From Nonomuraea montanisoli (GTDB taxonomy: Bacteria > Actinomycetota > Actinomycetes > Streptosporangiales > Streptosporangiaceae): a stretch of 64,000 nucleotides of DNA. Location of the stretch: NCBI RefSeq assembly GCF_013363975.1, contig NZ_JABWGN010000018.1, forward strand, positions 1 to 64,000. Reading direction: 5' to 3'. The position numbers and the translations under genes are program-made. Position 1 is the first letter of the stretch; the number at the start of each line of letters is the position of its first letter. The notes under the pieces are model-generated. The model made no database searches, was not told where the DNA came from, and saw only the letters and a list, made by a program, of their open reading frames with translations. Shown one piece after another: positions 16,983-25,959 of this stretch.

Positions 16983-17474
16983 GTGAGCGCGGAGATGACC
17001 GCGTGGGAGCAGCGCAGCGTGGTGCCGGTGGTGCCGCCCGTCCGGCCGCGCAAGCTGGCCAAGGTGCCGTTCGTCGAGCTGGCCGACGGACGCCTGCAGG
17101 GCGTCGTGTCGAGCGGCTCCGACATCGAGCGGGTGTACGTCTCGTCGATCGCCGCCGGCACCCACGCCTTCAGTTGCAGCACCAACAACAACCGCCCCTG
17201 CGGCGGCCTGTACGGCAGGCCGTGCAAGCACCTGGAGGCGCTCGTCGCCGAGGCCGTCATCCAGTACGGTCTCGACCGGGTGGCCCGCTACCTGCGCGTC
17301 GAGGTCGGTGAGGACGGCAGTCTGATCCGCGCCCTGGACGGCGAGGTCGAGCGGACGCAGGCGTCCATGGTGTTCAGCCGGTTCCTGCGCCACCTGGCCT
17401 ACCTGGAGCTGCCGGGCACGGGCCAGGCCGTGGCGGAGCTGCACTGGTTCCCGGCGACGGGAGCGGGTGCCTGA
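16983..17474 (+). CDS. SWIM-like zinc-binding protein, first gene of a MoxR/vWA operon
   Basis: A 163-aa protein starting at GTG behind GGGAGG. Its core is FSCSTNNNRPCGGLYGRP followed by CKHLEAL. The C-x-C-like pair with a later C-K-H resembles a SWIM zinc finger, which binds DNA or protein. Its TGA overlaps the next ATG (TGATG). In E. coli the yehLMPQ locus has a single 660-aa SWIM protein (YehQ); this gene plus the next one (163 + 469 aa) together reach that size, so they may be a split version. Zinc-site and family calls are moderately confident; the function is unknown. Confidence 0.65.
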   Translation: MSAEMTAWEQRSVVPVVPPVRPRKLAKVPFVELADGRLQGVVSSGSDIERVYVSSIAAGTHAFSCSTNNNRPCGGLYGRPCKHLEALVAEAVIQYGLDRVARYLRVEVGEDGSLIRALDGEVERTQASMVFSRFLRHLAYLELPGTGQAVAELHWFPATGAGA

Positions 17475-18883
17475 TGCTGGGAGTGCAGATCGCCGCGCTG
17501 CTCGACGGCGACGTCCCCGGGGCCGGGCAGGCCCTGGAGCTGGTGGCGGGGTTCGACGAGGCGCTGTCCAACGGGTTCGCCCGGTTGGGCGAGGAGCGGG
17601 CCGGGGCGCTGACGGCACTGGCCGGGGCCATGGCCGGCACTCCCCTGGGCGACCGGGCGGCCGAGGCCGCGGCCAAGATCGCCGCGGGGTCGGTCGGCGA
17701 GGAGCACCTGGCGGCGCTCGCCGGGGCCCGCACCGCGCTGCTCGGCGCGGTCCACGACGGCCTGCTCGACCGGCTCGACGCCGCGCTCGGCCGCGACCGC
17801 GAGCCCTGGCCCGCCGCTCCTCCCACGGGAGCGACGGACGAGCCGGGCGTGCCCGCCAACCTGCTCGCCGCCGCCCGCTCCTGGCTGCACGAGGTGGCCA
17901 TCACCGGCTGGCGCGGCGTCGACCACGACCTCGTCTCCGCTTCGAGCCAGACGATCGAGGCGCTGCTCGCCGAGCCGGCCGCGCGCCGGCTCGCGGTGCT
18001 GCTCGACGGGCTGGCGGCCGAGCTGGCCGCCTCCAGCCCGATCGGCCTGATGGCGAGCCTGCCCACCCGCCGCTGGGGCGACCTGTGGACGCGGGCCATG
18101 CTGCTGGCCCAGCCGGGCGGCCTGGCCGGGGGTCACGGGGCGGTCCCCGTGTCCGGGCGGCTGATGGTCCTCGGCGTGGACGTCCACGAGCACGGCACCG
18201 CCGTCCAGGTCCAGGTCCACGGCGTGCTGGAGCCCGCGGGCGGCGAGCCGAAACGGCTGGTGCGCGCGAGCGTCGGCGCCATGAAGGTGGACACCATCAC
18301 CGGCCCCTCCGTGTGGCGGCTGCTGAAGGGCCATCCGGTGCTCCTGGCCGCGCTGGCCGAGCACCGCGCCCTCGACCTGACCGACATGCCGCTGCTGCCC
18401 GCCGGCGACCTCGTCTGGCACGACGACCGGGCCCGCGCGGGCGAGCCGGCCGACCCGTTCGCCGTGGCCCGCGTCCAGCTCGCCGGCGCGCTCGCCGCGC
18501 CGGCGCCGCCCCTCGACCGGCATCCCGTACGGATCGCCGAGCCGGTCCTGGTGGAGGGCTACACGGTCGGCGACGACGGCACGCTCGCCCTCGACGGCCG
18601 GACGCTGGCCCTCGACATGGACCGGCTGCCCTCCTGCGGCCCGCTGACGCCCCAGCTCGTGGCGGCGTCCAGCGCCTGCGTCGGCCTGGTCCGGTGGGAC
18701 GGCGGCCGGTGGGCCCTCCAGCCGCTGGCGGTGCAGGCGACGGTCAAGCGCAAGCCGGTCGAGGCCGGCAACGGCGACTGGGCGCTCGGCCCCACCGACC
18801 CCAAGGCGGTCAAGGCCGAGGCGAAGGCCGGCGACGTCGTGGCGGTGCTCCAGGAGCGGGCGGGACGGCTGCTGCGACGATGA
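17474..18883 (+). CDS. uncharacterised operon partner (possible C-terminal half of a YehQ-like protein)
   Basis: A 469-aa protein with no motif I recognise as catalytic. The N-terminal 220 residues are Ala/Leu-rich and helical. The later part has beta-rich stretches such as VQVQVHGVLEPAGGEPKR and ends in a basic, Lys-rich tail (KAVKAEAKAGD). It is translationally coupled on both sides (TGATG before, ATGA after), so it must be made together with the SWIM and vWA proteins. In size and place it matches the part of YehQ-like proteins after the SWIM finger. Function unknown. Confidence 0.6.
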   Translation: MLGVQIAALLDGDVPGAGQALELVAGFDEALSNGFARLGEERAGALTALAGAMAGTPLGDRAAEAAAKIAAGSVGEEHLAALAGARTALLGAVHDGLLDRLDAALGRDREPWPAAPPTGATDEPGVPANLLAAARSWLHEVAITGWRGVDHDLVSASSQTIEALLAEPAARRLAVLLDGLAAELAASSPIGLMASLPTRRWGDLWTRAMLLAQPGGLAGGHGAVPVSGRLMVLGVDVHEHGTAVQVQVHGVLEPAGGEPKRLVRASVGAMKVDTITGPSVWRLLKGHPVLLAALAEHRALDLTDMPLLPAGDLVWHDDRARAGEPADPFAVARVQLAGALAAPAPPLDRHPVRIAEPVLVEGYTVGDDGTLALDGRTLALDMDRLPSCGPLTPQLVAASSACVGLVRWDGGRWALQPLAVQATVKRKPVEAGNGDWALGPTDPKAVKAEAKAGDVVAVLQERAGRLLRR

Positions 18884-20313
18884 GCGAAGCCCCCACCGAG
18901 CCCCCCGCGGAGTCCCCGGCCGAGCCTGGCGCGCACTCCGCAGCCGAGCCCGGCGCGCACCTCGCCGCCGACACCGCCACCGAGTCCGTCGCCGAGCCCC
19001 CCGCGAGCTCCGCCGACGCCAACCGGCGGCAGCTCCTCTACTGGCGGCTGCTGTCGCGCGTCTTCGAGGCCGATGAGCAGCCCGTCCTGGAGAACGGCAG
19101 CATGGCCGTCGTCGGCGACCTCGGCCTGCCCGCCGCCCTGCTCGACCCGTCCGTCTCGGTCGACAACGTCGTCCAGCGCTTCCCCGACCTGGCCGCCGAG
19201 TTCGACGGCCTGATGGCGCCCGGCCTGCCCGAGTCGGAGGAGATCGGCGCCGACGAGGTGCGCCGGGCCGCGCTGGTGTCGAAGCTGCTGCTCAACGTGT
19301 TCGCCACCGGCTCGGGCGCCGTCTCCGCGGGCGACCTGGCCCGCTGGCAGCAGGACGCCGGCTGGTTCGAGCGCGCCCTCGGCCACGAGCCCGGCAGCCT
19401 GCGGGGCCACCCCGCCGGCCACGAGCTGGGCGGCGTCCTGGGCGGTCTCGAAGGCGACCTGGTCAACCGGATGCGCCTGCGCGAGGTGCTGGCCGACCCC
19501 GCGCTGGCCCGGCAGCTCACCCCGAGCATGTCGCTCATCGAGCAGCTCCTGCGCGACAAGGCCAACCTGTCGGGCATCGCGCTGGCCAACGCCAAGGCGC
19601 TGATCCGCCGGTTCGTCGACGAGGTCGCCCAGGTCCTGCGCACCCAGGTCGAGCAGACCAGCGTCGGCAAGATCGACCGGTCGGTGCCGCCCAAGCGGGT
19701 GTTCCGCAACCTCGACCTCGACCGGACGATCTGGAAGAACCTCACCAACTGGAGCCCCGAGGACCAGCGGCTCTACGTCGACCGCCTGTTCTACCGGCAC
19801 ACCGCCCGCAAGAACACGCCCTCGCGGCTGATCGTGGTGGTCGACCAGTCGGGCTCCATGGTCGACTCGATGGTCAACTGCACGATCCTCGCGTCGATCT
19901 TCGCCGGGCTGCCGAAGGTGGACGTCCACCTCATCGCGTACGACACCCGGGCGATCGACCTGACGCCGTGGGTCAGCGACCCGTTCGAGGTGCTGCTGCG
20001 CACCAACCTCGGCGGCGGCAACGACGGGCCCGTCGCGATGGCGATGGCCCGGCCGAAGATCGCCGAGCCGCGCAACACCGTGATGGTCTGGATCTCCGAC
20101 TTCTACGAGTTCGACCGGTCGCAGCCGCTGCTCGACGGGATCCAGGCCGTCCACCGCTCCGGGGTGCGCTTCATCCCCGTCGGGTCCGTGAACAGCTCCG
20201 GCCAGCAGAGCGTCAACCCGTGGTTCCGCCAGAAGTTCAAGGACCTCGGCACCCCGGTGATCTCCGGCCACATCCGCAAACTCGTGTTCGAGCTCAAGAG
20301 CTTCCTCACCTAG
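18880..20313 (+). CDS. von Willebrand factor A domain protein (YehP-like)
   Basis: A 477-aa protein. Residues 1-50 are a low-complexity Ala/Glu/Pro tail. The middle is helical, and a vWA domain begins at about residue 315 with the MIDAS motif DQSGS (about Asp322), the conserved Thr in LRTNLGGGNDG and Asp in WISDFYEF. The intact MIDAS should bind Mg2+ and a partner ligand. vWA proteins coded next to MoxR ATPases act as their substrate adaptors (family knowledge). It overlaps the previous gene by ATGA and precedes the MoxR gene by 14 bases with a GGAGAG site. Confidence 0.88.
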   Translation: MSEAPTEPPAESPAEPGAHSAAEPGAHLAADTATESVAEPPASSADANRRQLLYWRLLSRVFEADEQPVLENGSMAVVGDLGLPAALLDPSVSVDNVVQRFPDLAAEFDGLMAPGLPESEEIGADEVRRAALVSKLLLNVFATGSGAVSAGDLARWQQDAGWFERALGHEPGSLRGHPAGHELGGVLGGLEGDLVNRMRLREVLADPALARQLTPSMSLIEQLLRDKANLSGIALANAKALIRRFVDEVAQVLRTQVEQTSVGKIDRSVPPKRVFRNLDLDRTIWKNLTNWSPEDQRLYVDRLFYRHTARKNTPSRLIVVVDQSGSMVDSMVNCTILASIFAGLPKVDVHLIAYDTRAIDLTPWVSDPFEVLLRTNLGGGNDGPVAMAMARPKIAEPRNTVMVWISDFYEFDRSQPLLDGIQAVHRSGVRFIPVGSVNSSGQQSVNPWFRQKFKDLGTPVISGHIRKLVFELKSFLT

Positions 20314-20327
20314 GAGAGTCCCCGCCC

Positions 20328-21443
20328 ATGACCGACGAGATGCTGCGTGCCCCCGCCGAGGTGAAGTACGCCGACGAGCTGGACTGGCTGGAGTCCGTGG
20401 ACGACGGGCCCAAGCCGTTCTCGTGGCGGCTGAGCCCCCGCATGGTGCGGCTGTTCGTGCTCGGTTCCGAGCGCTCCGACGGGCTCGACCGCGAGGTCAA
20501 GCAGAAGTGGTTCGGCGACCGGAGCCTCGTCGAGCGGGCCATCGTGACGCTGGCCTCCGACCGGGGCCTGCTGCTGATCGGCGACCCGGGCACCGGCAAG
20601 AGCTGGCTGGCCGAGCTGCTGGCCGCCGCGATCTCCCGCAACTCGACGCTGGTCGTCCAGGGCACGGCCGGCACGACCGAGGACCACATCAAGTACTCCT
20701 GGAACGTCTCCATGGTCATCGACAAGGGGCAGTCCCGCGAGTCGATGATCCCCTCGCCGATCATGACGGCGATGGAGCAGGGCGTGATCGGCCGTTTCGA
20801 GGAGCTGACCCGCTCCACCAGCGACGTGCAGGACGCGCTCATCTCGATCCTGTCCGAGAAGTACGTGTCGATCCCCGAGCTCGACGACGACAACGTGGTC
20901 TTCGCCAAGCCCGGCTTCTCCGTCATCGCGACCGCCAACAGCCGCGACCGGGGCGTCAACGACCTGTCGTCCGCCCTGAAGCGGCGCTTCAACTTCGTGC
21001 GCATCCCCGTCGTGACGAACAAGCGCAGCGAGGCGGAGATCGTCCGCTTCCGCACCACCGAGCTGCTGCGCCGCCACCGCATCGAGCTGGACGTGCCGCC
21101 CACACTGCTCGACATCCTGCTGCAGAGCTTCGCCGACCTGCGGGCCGCCTCCGAGTCGGCCTCCAGCGACGACGAGCGGCTGGAGTCGTCGCTGTCCACG
21201 GCCGAGCAGATCGGCGTGCTGGAGGACGCGATCCTGCACAGCCACTTCTTCGGCGACCAGACGCTGCGCGCGCAGACCCTCGCCGGCTCGCTGGTCGGCT
21301 CGCTGGCCCGCCGCAGCCCGGAGGACCTGGCCATCCTCAACAAGTACTGGCACGGCGTCGTCGAGCCCCGCAGCAAGAAGGACGGCGGGCAGTGGCCGGA
21401 CTTCCTCGAAGGCGGCCGCCAGGCGATCGCCACCCTGTCATGA
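20328..21443 (+). CDS. MoxR-family AAA+ ATPase (YehL-like)
   Basis: A 371-aa AAA+ ATPase. Walker A is GDPGTGKSWLAE (about residue 85), and the insert region GTAGTTEDHIKYSWN follows. The conserved MoxR block IGRFEELTRSTSDVQDALISIL and sensor 1 in VIATANSRDRGVND come next, with the arginine finger near SALKRRFNF. It should form a hexameric, chaperone-like remodeller working with the vWA protein just upstream. Its stop overlaps the ATG of the DUF5682-like gene (ATGA). All functional motifs look intact. Confidence 0.92.
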   Translation: MTDEMLRAPAEVKYADELDWLESVDDGPKPFSWRLSPRMVRLFVLGSERSDGLDREVKQKWFGDRSLVERAIVTLASDRGLLLIGDPGTGKSWLAELLAAAISRNSTLVVQGTAGTTEDHIKYSWNVSMVIDKGQSRESMIPSPIMTAMEQGVIGRFEELTRSTSDVQDALISILSEKYVSIPELDDDNVVFAKPGFSVIATANSRDRGVNDLSSALKRRFNFVRIPVVTNKRSEAEIVRFRTTELLRRHRIELDVPPTLLDILLQSFADLRAASESASSDDERLESSLSTAEQIGVLEDAILHSHFFGDQTLRAQTLAGSLVGSLARRSPEDLAILNKYWHGVVEPRSKKDGGQWPDFLEGGRQAIATLS

Positions 21444-24262
21444 GCTCGCCCGGGGCCGTCGAGGGCCCGTTCGCAGCCCTGCGCGAGCAGTTGCTGGAGG
21501 CCGCGACGGCCTTCGCCGGCGCCCCGGCCTCGCTGTCGGAGATCCTCGCGGGCCTGGTGGACGACGTCGACCGGGCGCTGCGCGAGCAGCTCGAGATCTT
21601 CCCGGTGTGCCACCACTCGCCCGCCTCCGCGCTGGCCATGGCGCGCCGGCTGCGGGAGAAGCGGCCCGAGGTCGTCTACCTGGAGCTGTGCGAGGACCTG
21701 CGCCCGCTGCTGGACGAGCTGCGCAACTGCCGCCTGCCGGTGGCGTTGCAGGCGTTCGCGACGGAGCTCGACGGCTTCCCCGCCGGCTCCGGGCCGCTCA
21801 GCGTGGTCGCGCCCATCACGGAGGTGTCGGCCGAGTACCAGGTCATCGCGTACGCGCTGGAGACGCCCGGCGTCGAGCTGGTCCTCGTGGACCGCTCGGC
21901 CGACCACGTCTTCCAGTGGCTGGACAAAGACAAGGACAAGGACAAGGACGAGGGCGAGCAGCCCGTCACCCAGCCCGATCCGGAGCACGCCGAGGACGCG
22001 GCGCTGCACGGCGACGCCGTGGGCATCGAGATCGGCGACCTGCGCCCCCGCTTCGCCGAGCTGGAGGCCCACCTGCTGCACCACGGCAAGGTGCGCCACT
22101 GGTCCGAGTGGTGGGACCAGTACGTCGAACGGCCCCTCCTCGACGCCGACCACGACACCTACCGGCAGGTGATGGTGCTGATCGGCAGCCTGTTCCGGCG
22201 CCTGGCCCCGGAGCGGGGCGACCGGCTGGCGCGCGACGAGGAGCGCGAGCGCCACATGTGGACGCGCATCCGCGAGCACCTGTCCACCTCCGGGGCCGAC
22301 CCGGCGCGCAGCATGTACGTGTGCGGCGCCTTCCACGCGGCCAGCCGCGTCGAGGAGTTCGGGCTCGCCGGGTCCGACACCTACCAGGTCACGCCGCGCA
22401 CCGGCACGCGCTGGCTGTACGGGCTCATCCCGTCGAGCCACTCGGCCATCGAGGCGCAGTTCGGCCTGGCCTCCGGCTCGGTGTCGATCGCGGCGGCGAC
22501 CTGGGCCAAGGCCGTCTCGCGCGGCGGCGTCAAGCCGTACCGGCTGGAGGGGCAGCAGACCAAGGCGAAGCCGAAGAAGGCGGAGCCGGGGCTCCCGGCG
22601 CCGGGCCCGGTGCCGGACCGGCTCAGCGGGTTCCTGTCCAGGCCGCCCGAGCTGGGCGGCCTCGACGAGGACGAGCTGCTCGGCTGGTGCGTCGACCTCG
22701 TCCGGCTGGCCCGCCGCAACGGCTACCTGTCGAGCACCGCCGACGCCATCGCCGTGTACGAGACGTCGATCCTGCTCGCGGGCATGCGCGACCGCGCCCG
22801 GCCGACGCCGTACGACTTCCAGGACGCGGCCGTCACCTGCATCGAGAAGGACGTGGTGCCCGGCCGGCGCGACGTCCGGCACCTGTGCGAGATCCTGCTC
22901 GGCGGCGACCGGATCGGCCAGGTCGGCTACGCGTCGATGCCGCCGCTGGCCCGCGACGTCTACGACCGGCTGGAGCCTCTCGGGCTCGACCTGCACAAGC
23001 GCACGGTCCAGCGGGCGCTGATGAACCTGGACGCCGACCCCGATCTCGCGCCCTGCTCGCACCTGCTGTGGATGCTGCGCTACCTGCTGCCCGACGGCGC
23101 GGTGCGCCCCATCATGGGCACGCGGCGGCTCGGCGAGCGGTCGATCCAGGAGAGCTGGGACCTGTCCCTGGGGCAGCACCAGCGCTCGCTCATCGAGCTC
23201 GGCTACGAGGGCGTCACCGTCGAGCAGGTGCTGGAGCGGCGCCTGCGCCGGGCGGTCTGGAACCCGCAGGCCACGGCCGCGACCGCGCTGGAGGCGGTCG
23301 AGGACTCGATCGTGTTCCTCGGCAGCCGGCGCTTCACCGACGAGCTGGGCGGGCGGGCCGTCGAGCTGCTGTCGGCCGAGCGCACCGTGGACGACGCGCC
23401 CGAGGTGCTGCGCCGCATGCGCCGCCTGCTGGCCCACTTCCGGGCGGCCGAGCCGGAGCTGCCGGCCTGGTGCGAGGCGTTCGTCACCACCGGCTACGCG
23501 CACTACTGCACGCTGCTGCCCACCGCGTTCGTGGCCGAGGACACCGGGGTCCGGCAGGTGGGCGCCATGCTGGGCTTCCTGTTCTCGATGGAGGGGCTGG
23601 CGCTGTCGCTCGGCTGCGACCGGGCCCAGCTCGAACTGGCCGTCCAGCAGTCGCATCCGCAGGCGCCCGCCAAGGTGGCGCTGCTGTGGGCGGCGCAGTC
23701 GCAGCTCGGGCTGCTGCCGCTCGCCGCGCTGCGGGAGCGGTGCGACGAGCTGCTGGCCAACCCGCTCGTGGTGCCGTCGTTCCCGCTCTACATCAGCGGG
23801 TTCGTGCAGGCGCTGGAGTCGGTGCCGTCGCTCACGCCGTTCGTGGTGGAGGTGATCTCCAAGGCGTTCGGCCGGCTGCCGGACGCGGTGCTGCTGCCGT
23901 GGCTGCCCAAGCTGATCACGACGCTGCGGGACCAGGCGCGTGAGCTCGTCCCGGTGCTGGTCCGGGAGGCGGGCCGCACGTTCCCGGCCGGGCTGGCGGA
24001 GCTGGACGCGTGGGTGCCGCCCTGGGAGCGGCGCGCCGCGTCGCCCGCGGCGGCGGGCGGTCCGGGGGCCGCGGTGAGCGGGCCGGTGGCGGAGCTGCTG
24101 CGCGCCCACCCGGACACCTGCGACGCCGTGGGCGCGCTTCTCGGCTGCGAGGGCGGCTGGCTGGCGGACGAGCCGCCCGCGTACGCGGAGGCCGTCGCGC
24201 TCCTGGCCCGTCACCCGGAGACGGCGCTCGCGGCCGCCCATCTGGTGGCGTCCACGGGGTAG
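21440..24262 (+). CDS. DUF5682-like large protein (YehM-like)
   Basis: A 940-aa protein. The N-terminal domain has VCHHSPASALAM (about residues 56-67) followed by a Glu-bearing strand VVYLELCEDL. This His-His...Glu pattern resembles DUF5682 and, more distantly, the TraB/TIKI/EreA-type hydrolase fold. A Lys/Asp run (DKDKDKDKDEGE, about 160) is odd for this GC-rich context. The C-terminal two thirds are helical repeats with many Arg/Leu. There is no membrane segment. It is the last gene of the operon and probably its effector or client; the enzymatic role is not shown. Confidence 0.72.
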   Translation: MSSPGAVEGPFAALREQLLEAATAFAGAPASLSEILAGLVDDVDRALREQLEIFPVCHHSPASALAMARRLREKRPEVVYLELCEDLRPLLDELRNCRLPVALQAFATELDGFPAGSGPLSVVAPITEVSAEYQVIAYALETPGVELVLVDRSADHVFQWLDKDKDKDKDEGEQPVTQPDPEHAEDAALHGDAVGIEIGDLRPRFAELEAHLLHHGKVRHWSEWWDQYVERPLLDADHDTYRQVMVLIGSLFRRLAPERGDRLARDEERERHMWTRIREHLSTSGADPARSMYVCGAFHAASRVEEFGLAGSDTYQVTPRTGTRWLYGLIPSSHSAIEAQFGLASGSVSIAAATWAKAVSRGGVKPYRLEGQQTKAKPKKAEPGLPAPGPVPDRLSGFLSRPPELGGLDEDELLGWCVDLVRLARRNGYLSSTADAIAVYETSILLAGMRDRARPTPYDFQDAAVTCIEKDVVPGRRDVRHLCEILLGGDRIGQVGYASMPPLARDVYDRLEPLGLDLHKRTVQRALMNLDADPDLAPCSHLLWMLRYLLPDGAVRPIMGTRRLGERSIQESWDLSLGQHQRSLIELGYEGVTVEQVLERRLRRAVWNPQATAATALEAVEDSIVFLGSRRFTDELGGRAVELLSAERTVDDAPEVLRRMRRLLAHFRAAEPELPAWCEAFVTTGYAHYCTLLPTAFVAEDTGVRQVGAMLGFLFSMEGLALSLGCDRAQLELAVQQSHPQAPAKVALLWAAQSQLGLLPLAALRERCDELLANPLVVPSFPLYISGFVQALESVPSLTPFVVEVISKAFGRLPDAVLLPWLPKLITTLRDQARELVPVLVREAGRTFPAGLAELDAWVPPWERRAASPAAAGGPGAAVSGPVAELLRAHPDTCDAVGALLGCEGGWLADEPPAYAEAVALLARHPETALAAAHLVASTG

Positions 24263-24287
24263 GGGGCCGGGGAAGGGAGGTGGAGCA

Positions 24288-24782
24288 GTGCAGACTTTTC
24301 TCCCCTATCCCGACTTCGCGCACTGCGCCGAGGTGCTGGATCTCCGGCGCCTCGGCAAGCAGCGGGTGGAGGCGCTGCAGATCCTGCGCGCCCTCACCGT
24401 CCCCGGGTACGGCTGGCGGCACCACCCGGCGGTGCGCATGTGGGCCGGCTACGAGGAGGCCCTGGCCCGGTACGGCCTGGAGGTGTGCCGCCGGTGGTGC
24501 GCGGCCGGACGCCAGGACACCTGCGCCGGCACGATCAGCCGCGAGGTGGCCGAGCACTGCGGTCACCGCACCGTACGCGTCCAGCCGGACCTGGCGGCGG
24601 ACGGCGAGCTGCCGCCGTGGCTCGGCGACGCCGCCCTGCACCTCAGCCACCGCTCGGCCCTGCTGCGCAAGGACCCGGCCTTCTACGAACCCCTCTTCGG
24701 GGCCGAGCCGGACGACCTGCCCTACGTCTGGCCGCCCTCTGACCGGCCGCCGTCGTGCCTGCCGGGCAACGCGTTCTCCTGA
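24288..24782 (+). CDS. MSMEG_6728-family protein
   Basis: A 164-aa protein starting at GTG 24288 behind a strong GGAAGGGAGG site. The beginning QTFLPYPDFAHCAEVLDL with RRLGKQRVEALQIL is the signature of the MSMEG_6728 family, which resembles pyrimidine-dimer glycosylase-like small proteins. HHPAVRMWAGYEEAL and CRR follow. It is 26 bases after the DUF5682-like gene, so it may be read from the same transcript, although it is usually a stand-alone gene. Its 3' end overlaps the convergent TetR gene by 61 bases. Biochemical role unknown. Confidence 0.75.
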   Translation: MQTFLPYPDFAHCAEVLDLRRLGKQRVEALQILRALTVPGYGWRHHPAVRMWAGYEEALARYGLEVCRRWCAAGRQDTCAGTISREVAEHCGHRTVRVQPDLAADGELPPWLGDAALHLSHRSALLRKDPAFYEPLFGAEPDDLPYVWPPSDRPPSCLPGNAFS

Positions 24783-25420
24783 TCGGGGCGCGTGCCGGCG
24801 AGCAGGCGGGTGAGCGTGGTGACGAGCCAGCGCTCGTAGCCGTTCGCGTCCCAGCCGATCATCTTCCTGGACAGCAGGTACGTCTCGGCGTGGACGAGGA
24901 TCGTGGTGGTGTCGGTCAGCCAGGCGAGATCGCTGCCGGGCGGCACGAGGCCGTCGTCGTCCATCCGCGACCAGAAGGCGCTGATGTTCTCGCGGGTCGC
25001 CTCGCGGGCGGCCTGCGCGGCGGCGGCCAGGTCCGGCTCGACGGCCCCGGCCTCCAGGGCGACGGCCAGGATGTCACCGGCCCGCTCCATCATCAGGCGG
25101 CCGCCCACGGCCAGCGCCTCGATCCGCTCGGCGGCGGTGGGCGCGGTGAGCGCGAGCGCGAACCACGGCCTGCCGCGCACGTCGACCGGCTCGGTGTCGC
25201 CCACGAAGGCGACGTCCACGGCGCGCTTGAGCAGCGCGGCCTTGGTGCCGAAGCGGACGTACAAGGTGCGGTGCCCCACCCCGGCCCGCTCGGCGACCGC
25301 GGTGAGGGTCGTGCCGGCGTAGCCGTTCTCCAGGAACAGCTCCACGGCGGCGCGCAGGATCCTGGTCTCGGTCTCGGCGACGCGGGCGGCGCGCAGATCC
25401 TGCTTGACGGGGTCCGACAT
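24722..25420 (-). CDS. TetR-family transcriptional repressor
   Basis: A 232-aa regulator. The N-terminal helix-turn-helix (about residues 14-60) reads TRILRAAVELFLENGYAGTT, then VAERAGVGHRTLYVRFGTKAALL. The ligand domain is helical and not diagnostic. ATG 25420 starts the protein where TetR proteins normally start; the frame is open upstream to 25486 but runs through the operators. The two palindromes directly in front of the start, shared with the divergent VOC gene, make autoregulation and control of that gene very likely. Its last 20 codons overlap the convergent gene ending at 24782. Confidence 0.93.
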   Translation of the reverse strand: MSDPVKQDLRAARVAETETRILRAAVELFLENGYAGTTLTAVAERAGVGHRTLYVRFGTKAALLKRAVDVAFVGDTEPVDVRGRPWFALALTAPTAAERIEALAVGGRLMMERAGDILAVALEAGAVEPDLAAAAQAAREATRENISAFWSRMDDDGLVPPGSDLAWLTDTTTILVHAETYLLSRKMIGWDANGYERWLVTTLTRLLAGTRPDQENALPGRHDGGRSEGGQT

Positions 25421-25423
25421 GCG

Positions 25424-25459
25424 TTGCAGTATAACTGCAAGAATGCAGTGCGACTGCAA
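25424..25459. promoter_or_regulatory. two tandem TetR-type operators
   Basis: Two copies of a palindrome: TTGCAGT-ATA-ACTGCAA at 25424-25440 and TGCAGT-GCG-ACTGCAA at 25444-25459. Centres are about 19 bases apart, nearly two helical turns. They sit between the TetR start (25420) and the VOC start (25471), the second reaching the VOC ribosome site. This is the expected binding site of the adjacent regulator. Confidence 0.85.
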
Positions 25460-25470
25460 GGAGGTTGGCC

Positions 25471-25944
25471 ATGACGGACGCTCCACGGCTCGACGGCATC
25501 CACCACGTCAAGCTTCCCGTCAGGGACCTGGAACGTTCCCTGGCGTGGTACAACACCCGGCTCGGCTACGAGGTGGAGATCGAGTTCCGGGAGAAGGGCG
25601 TCCTCATGGGCTGCGCCCTCCGGCATCCCAACGGCGGGCCCATGCTGGCCCTGCGCCTCGACCCGGCGCGGGCCGAGGCCGCCGCGGGGTTCGACTACTT
25701 CGCCATCGGCGTGCCCGGCAAGGAGGAGATCGACGACCTCGCCCAGCGGCTCGTGGCGCTGGGCGAGACCCACGCCGGCGTCCACTTCGCCACGATCGGC
25801 TGGATCCTCCCCGAACTGCACGACCCGGACGGGCACGAGGTGCGCTTCTACACGACGAGCCACCACACGGAGCCGGGCCCGGACGTGCTCACGGTGGACG
25901 ACGCCCGCGAGAGCGCCGAGCGCCGCGAGCGCGAACTCACCTGA
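25471..25944 (+). CDS. VOC (glyoxalase/bleomycin-resistance fold) protein
   Basis: A 157-aa protein with two beta-alpha-beta-beta-beta modules. It starts IHHVKLPVRDLERSLAWYN with a metal-ligand-type His, has GGPMLALRLD in the middle, and ends with LHDPDGHEVRFYT. AAGGAGG lies six bases before ATG 25471. The divergent TetR gene and the shared operators indicate inducible expression. Members act as lactoylglutathione-type lyases, dioxygenases or drug-binding resistance proteins; which applies here cannot be told. Confidence 0.9.
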   Translation: MTDAPRLDGIHHVKLPVRDLERSLAWYNTRLGYEVEIEFREKGVLMGCALRHPNGGPMLALRLDPARAEAAAGFDYFAIGVPGKEEIDDLAQRLVALGETHAGVHFATIGWILPELHDPDGHEVRFYTTSHHTEPGPDVLTVDDARESAERRERELT

Positions 25945-25959
25945 CCGGGTGCCCGGTCC

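Noticed and set aside
20306..24241. 1311-residue minus-strand frame opposite the MoxR and DUF5682-like genes
   Set aside because: Mirror of real genes with strong motifs; composition (Gln/Arg/Gly/His) is that of a shadow frame.
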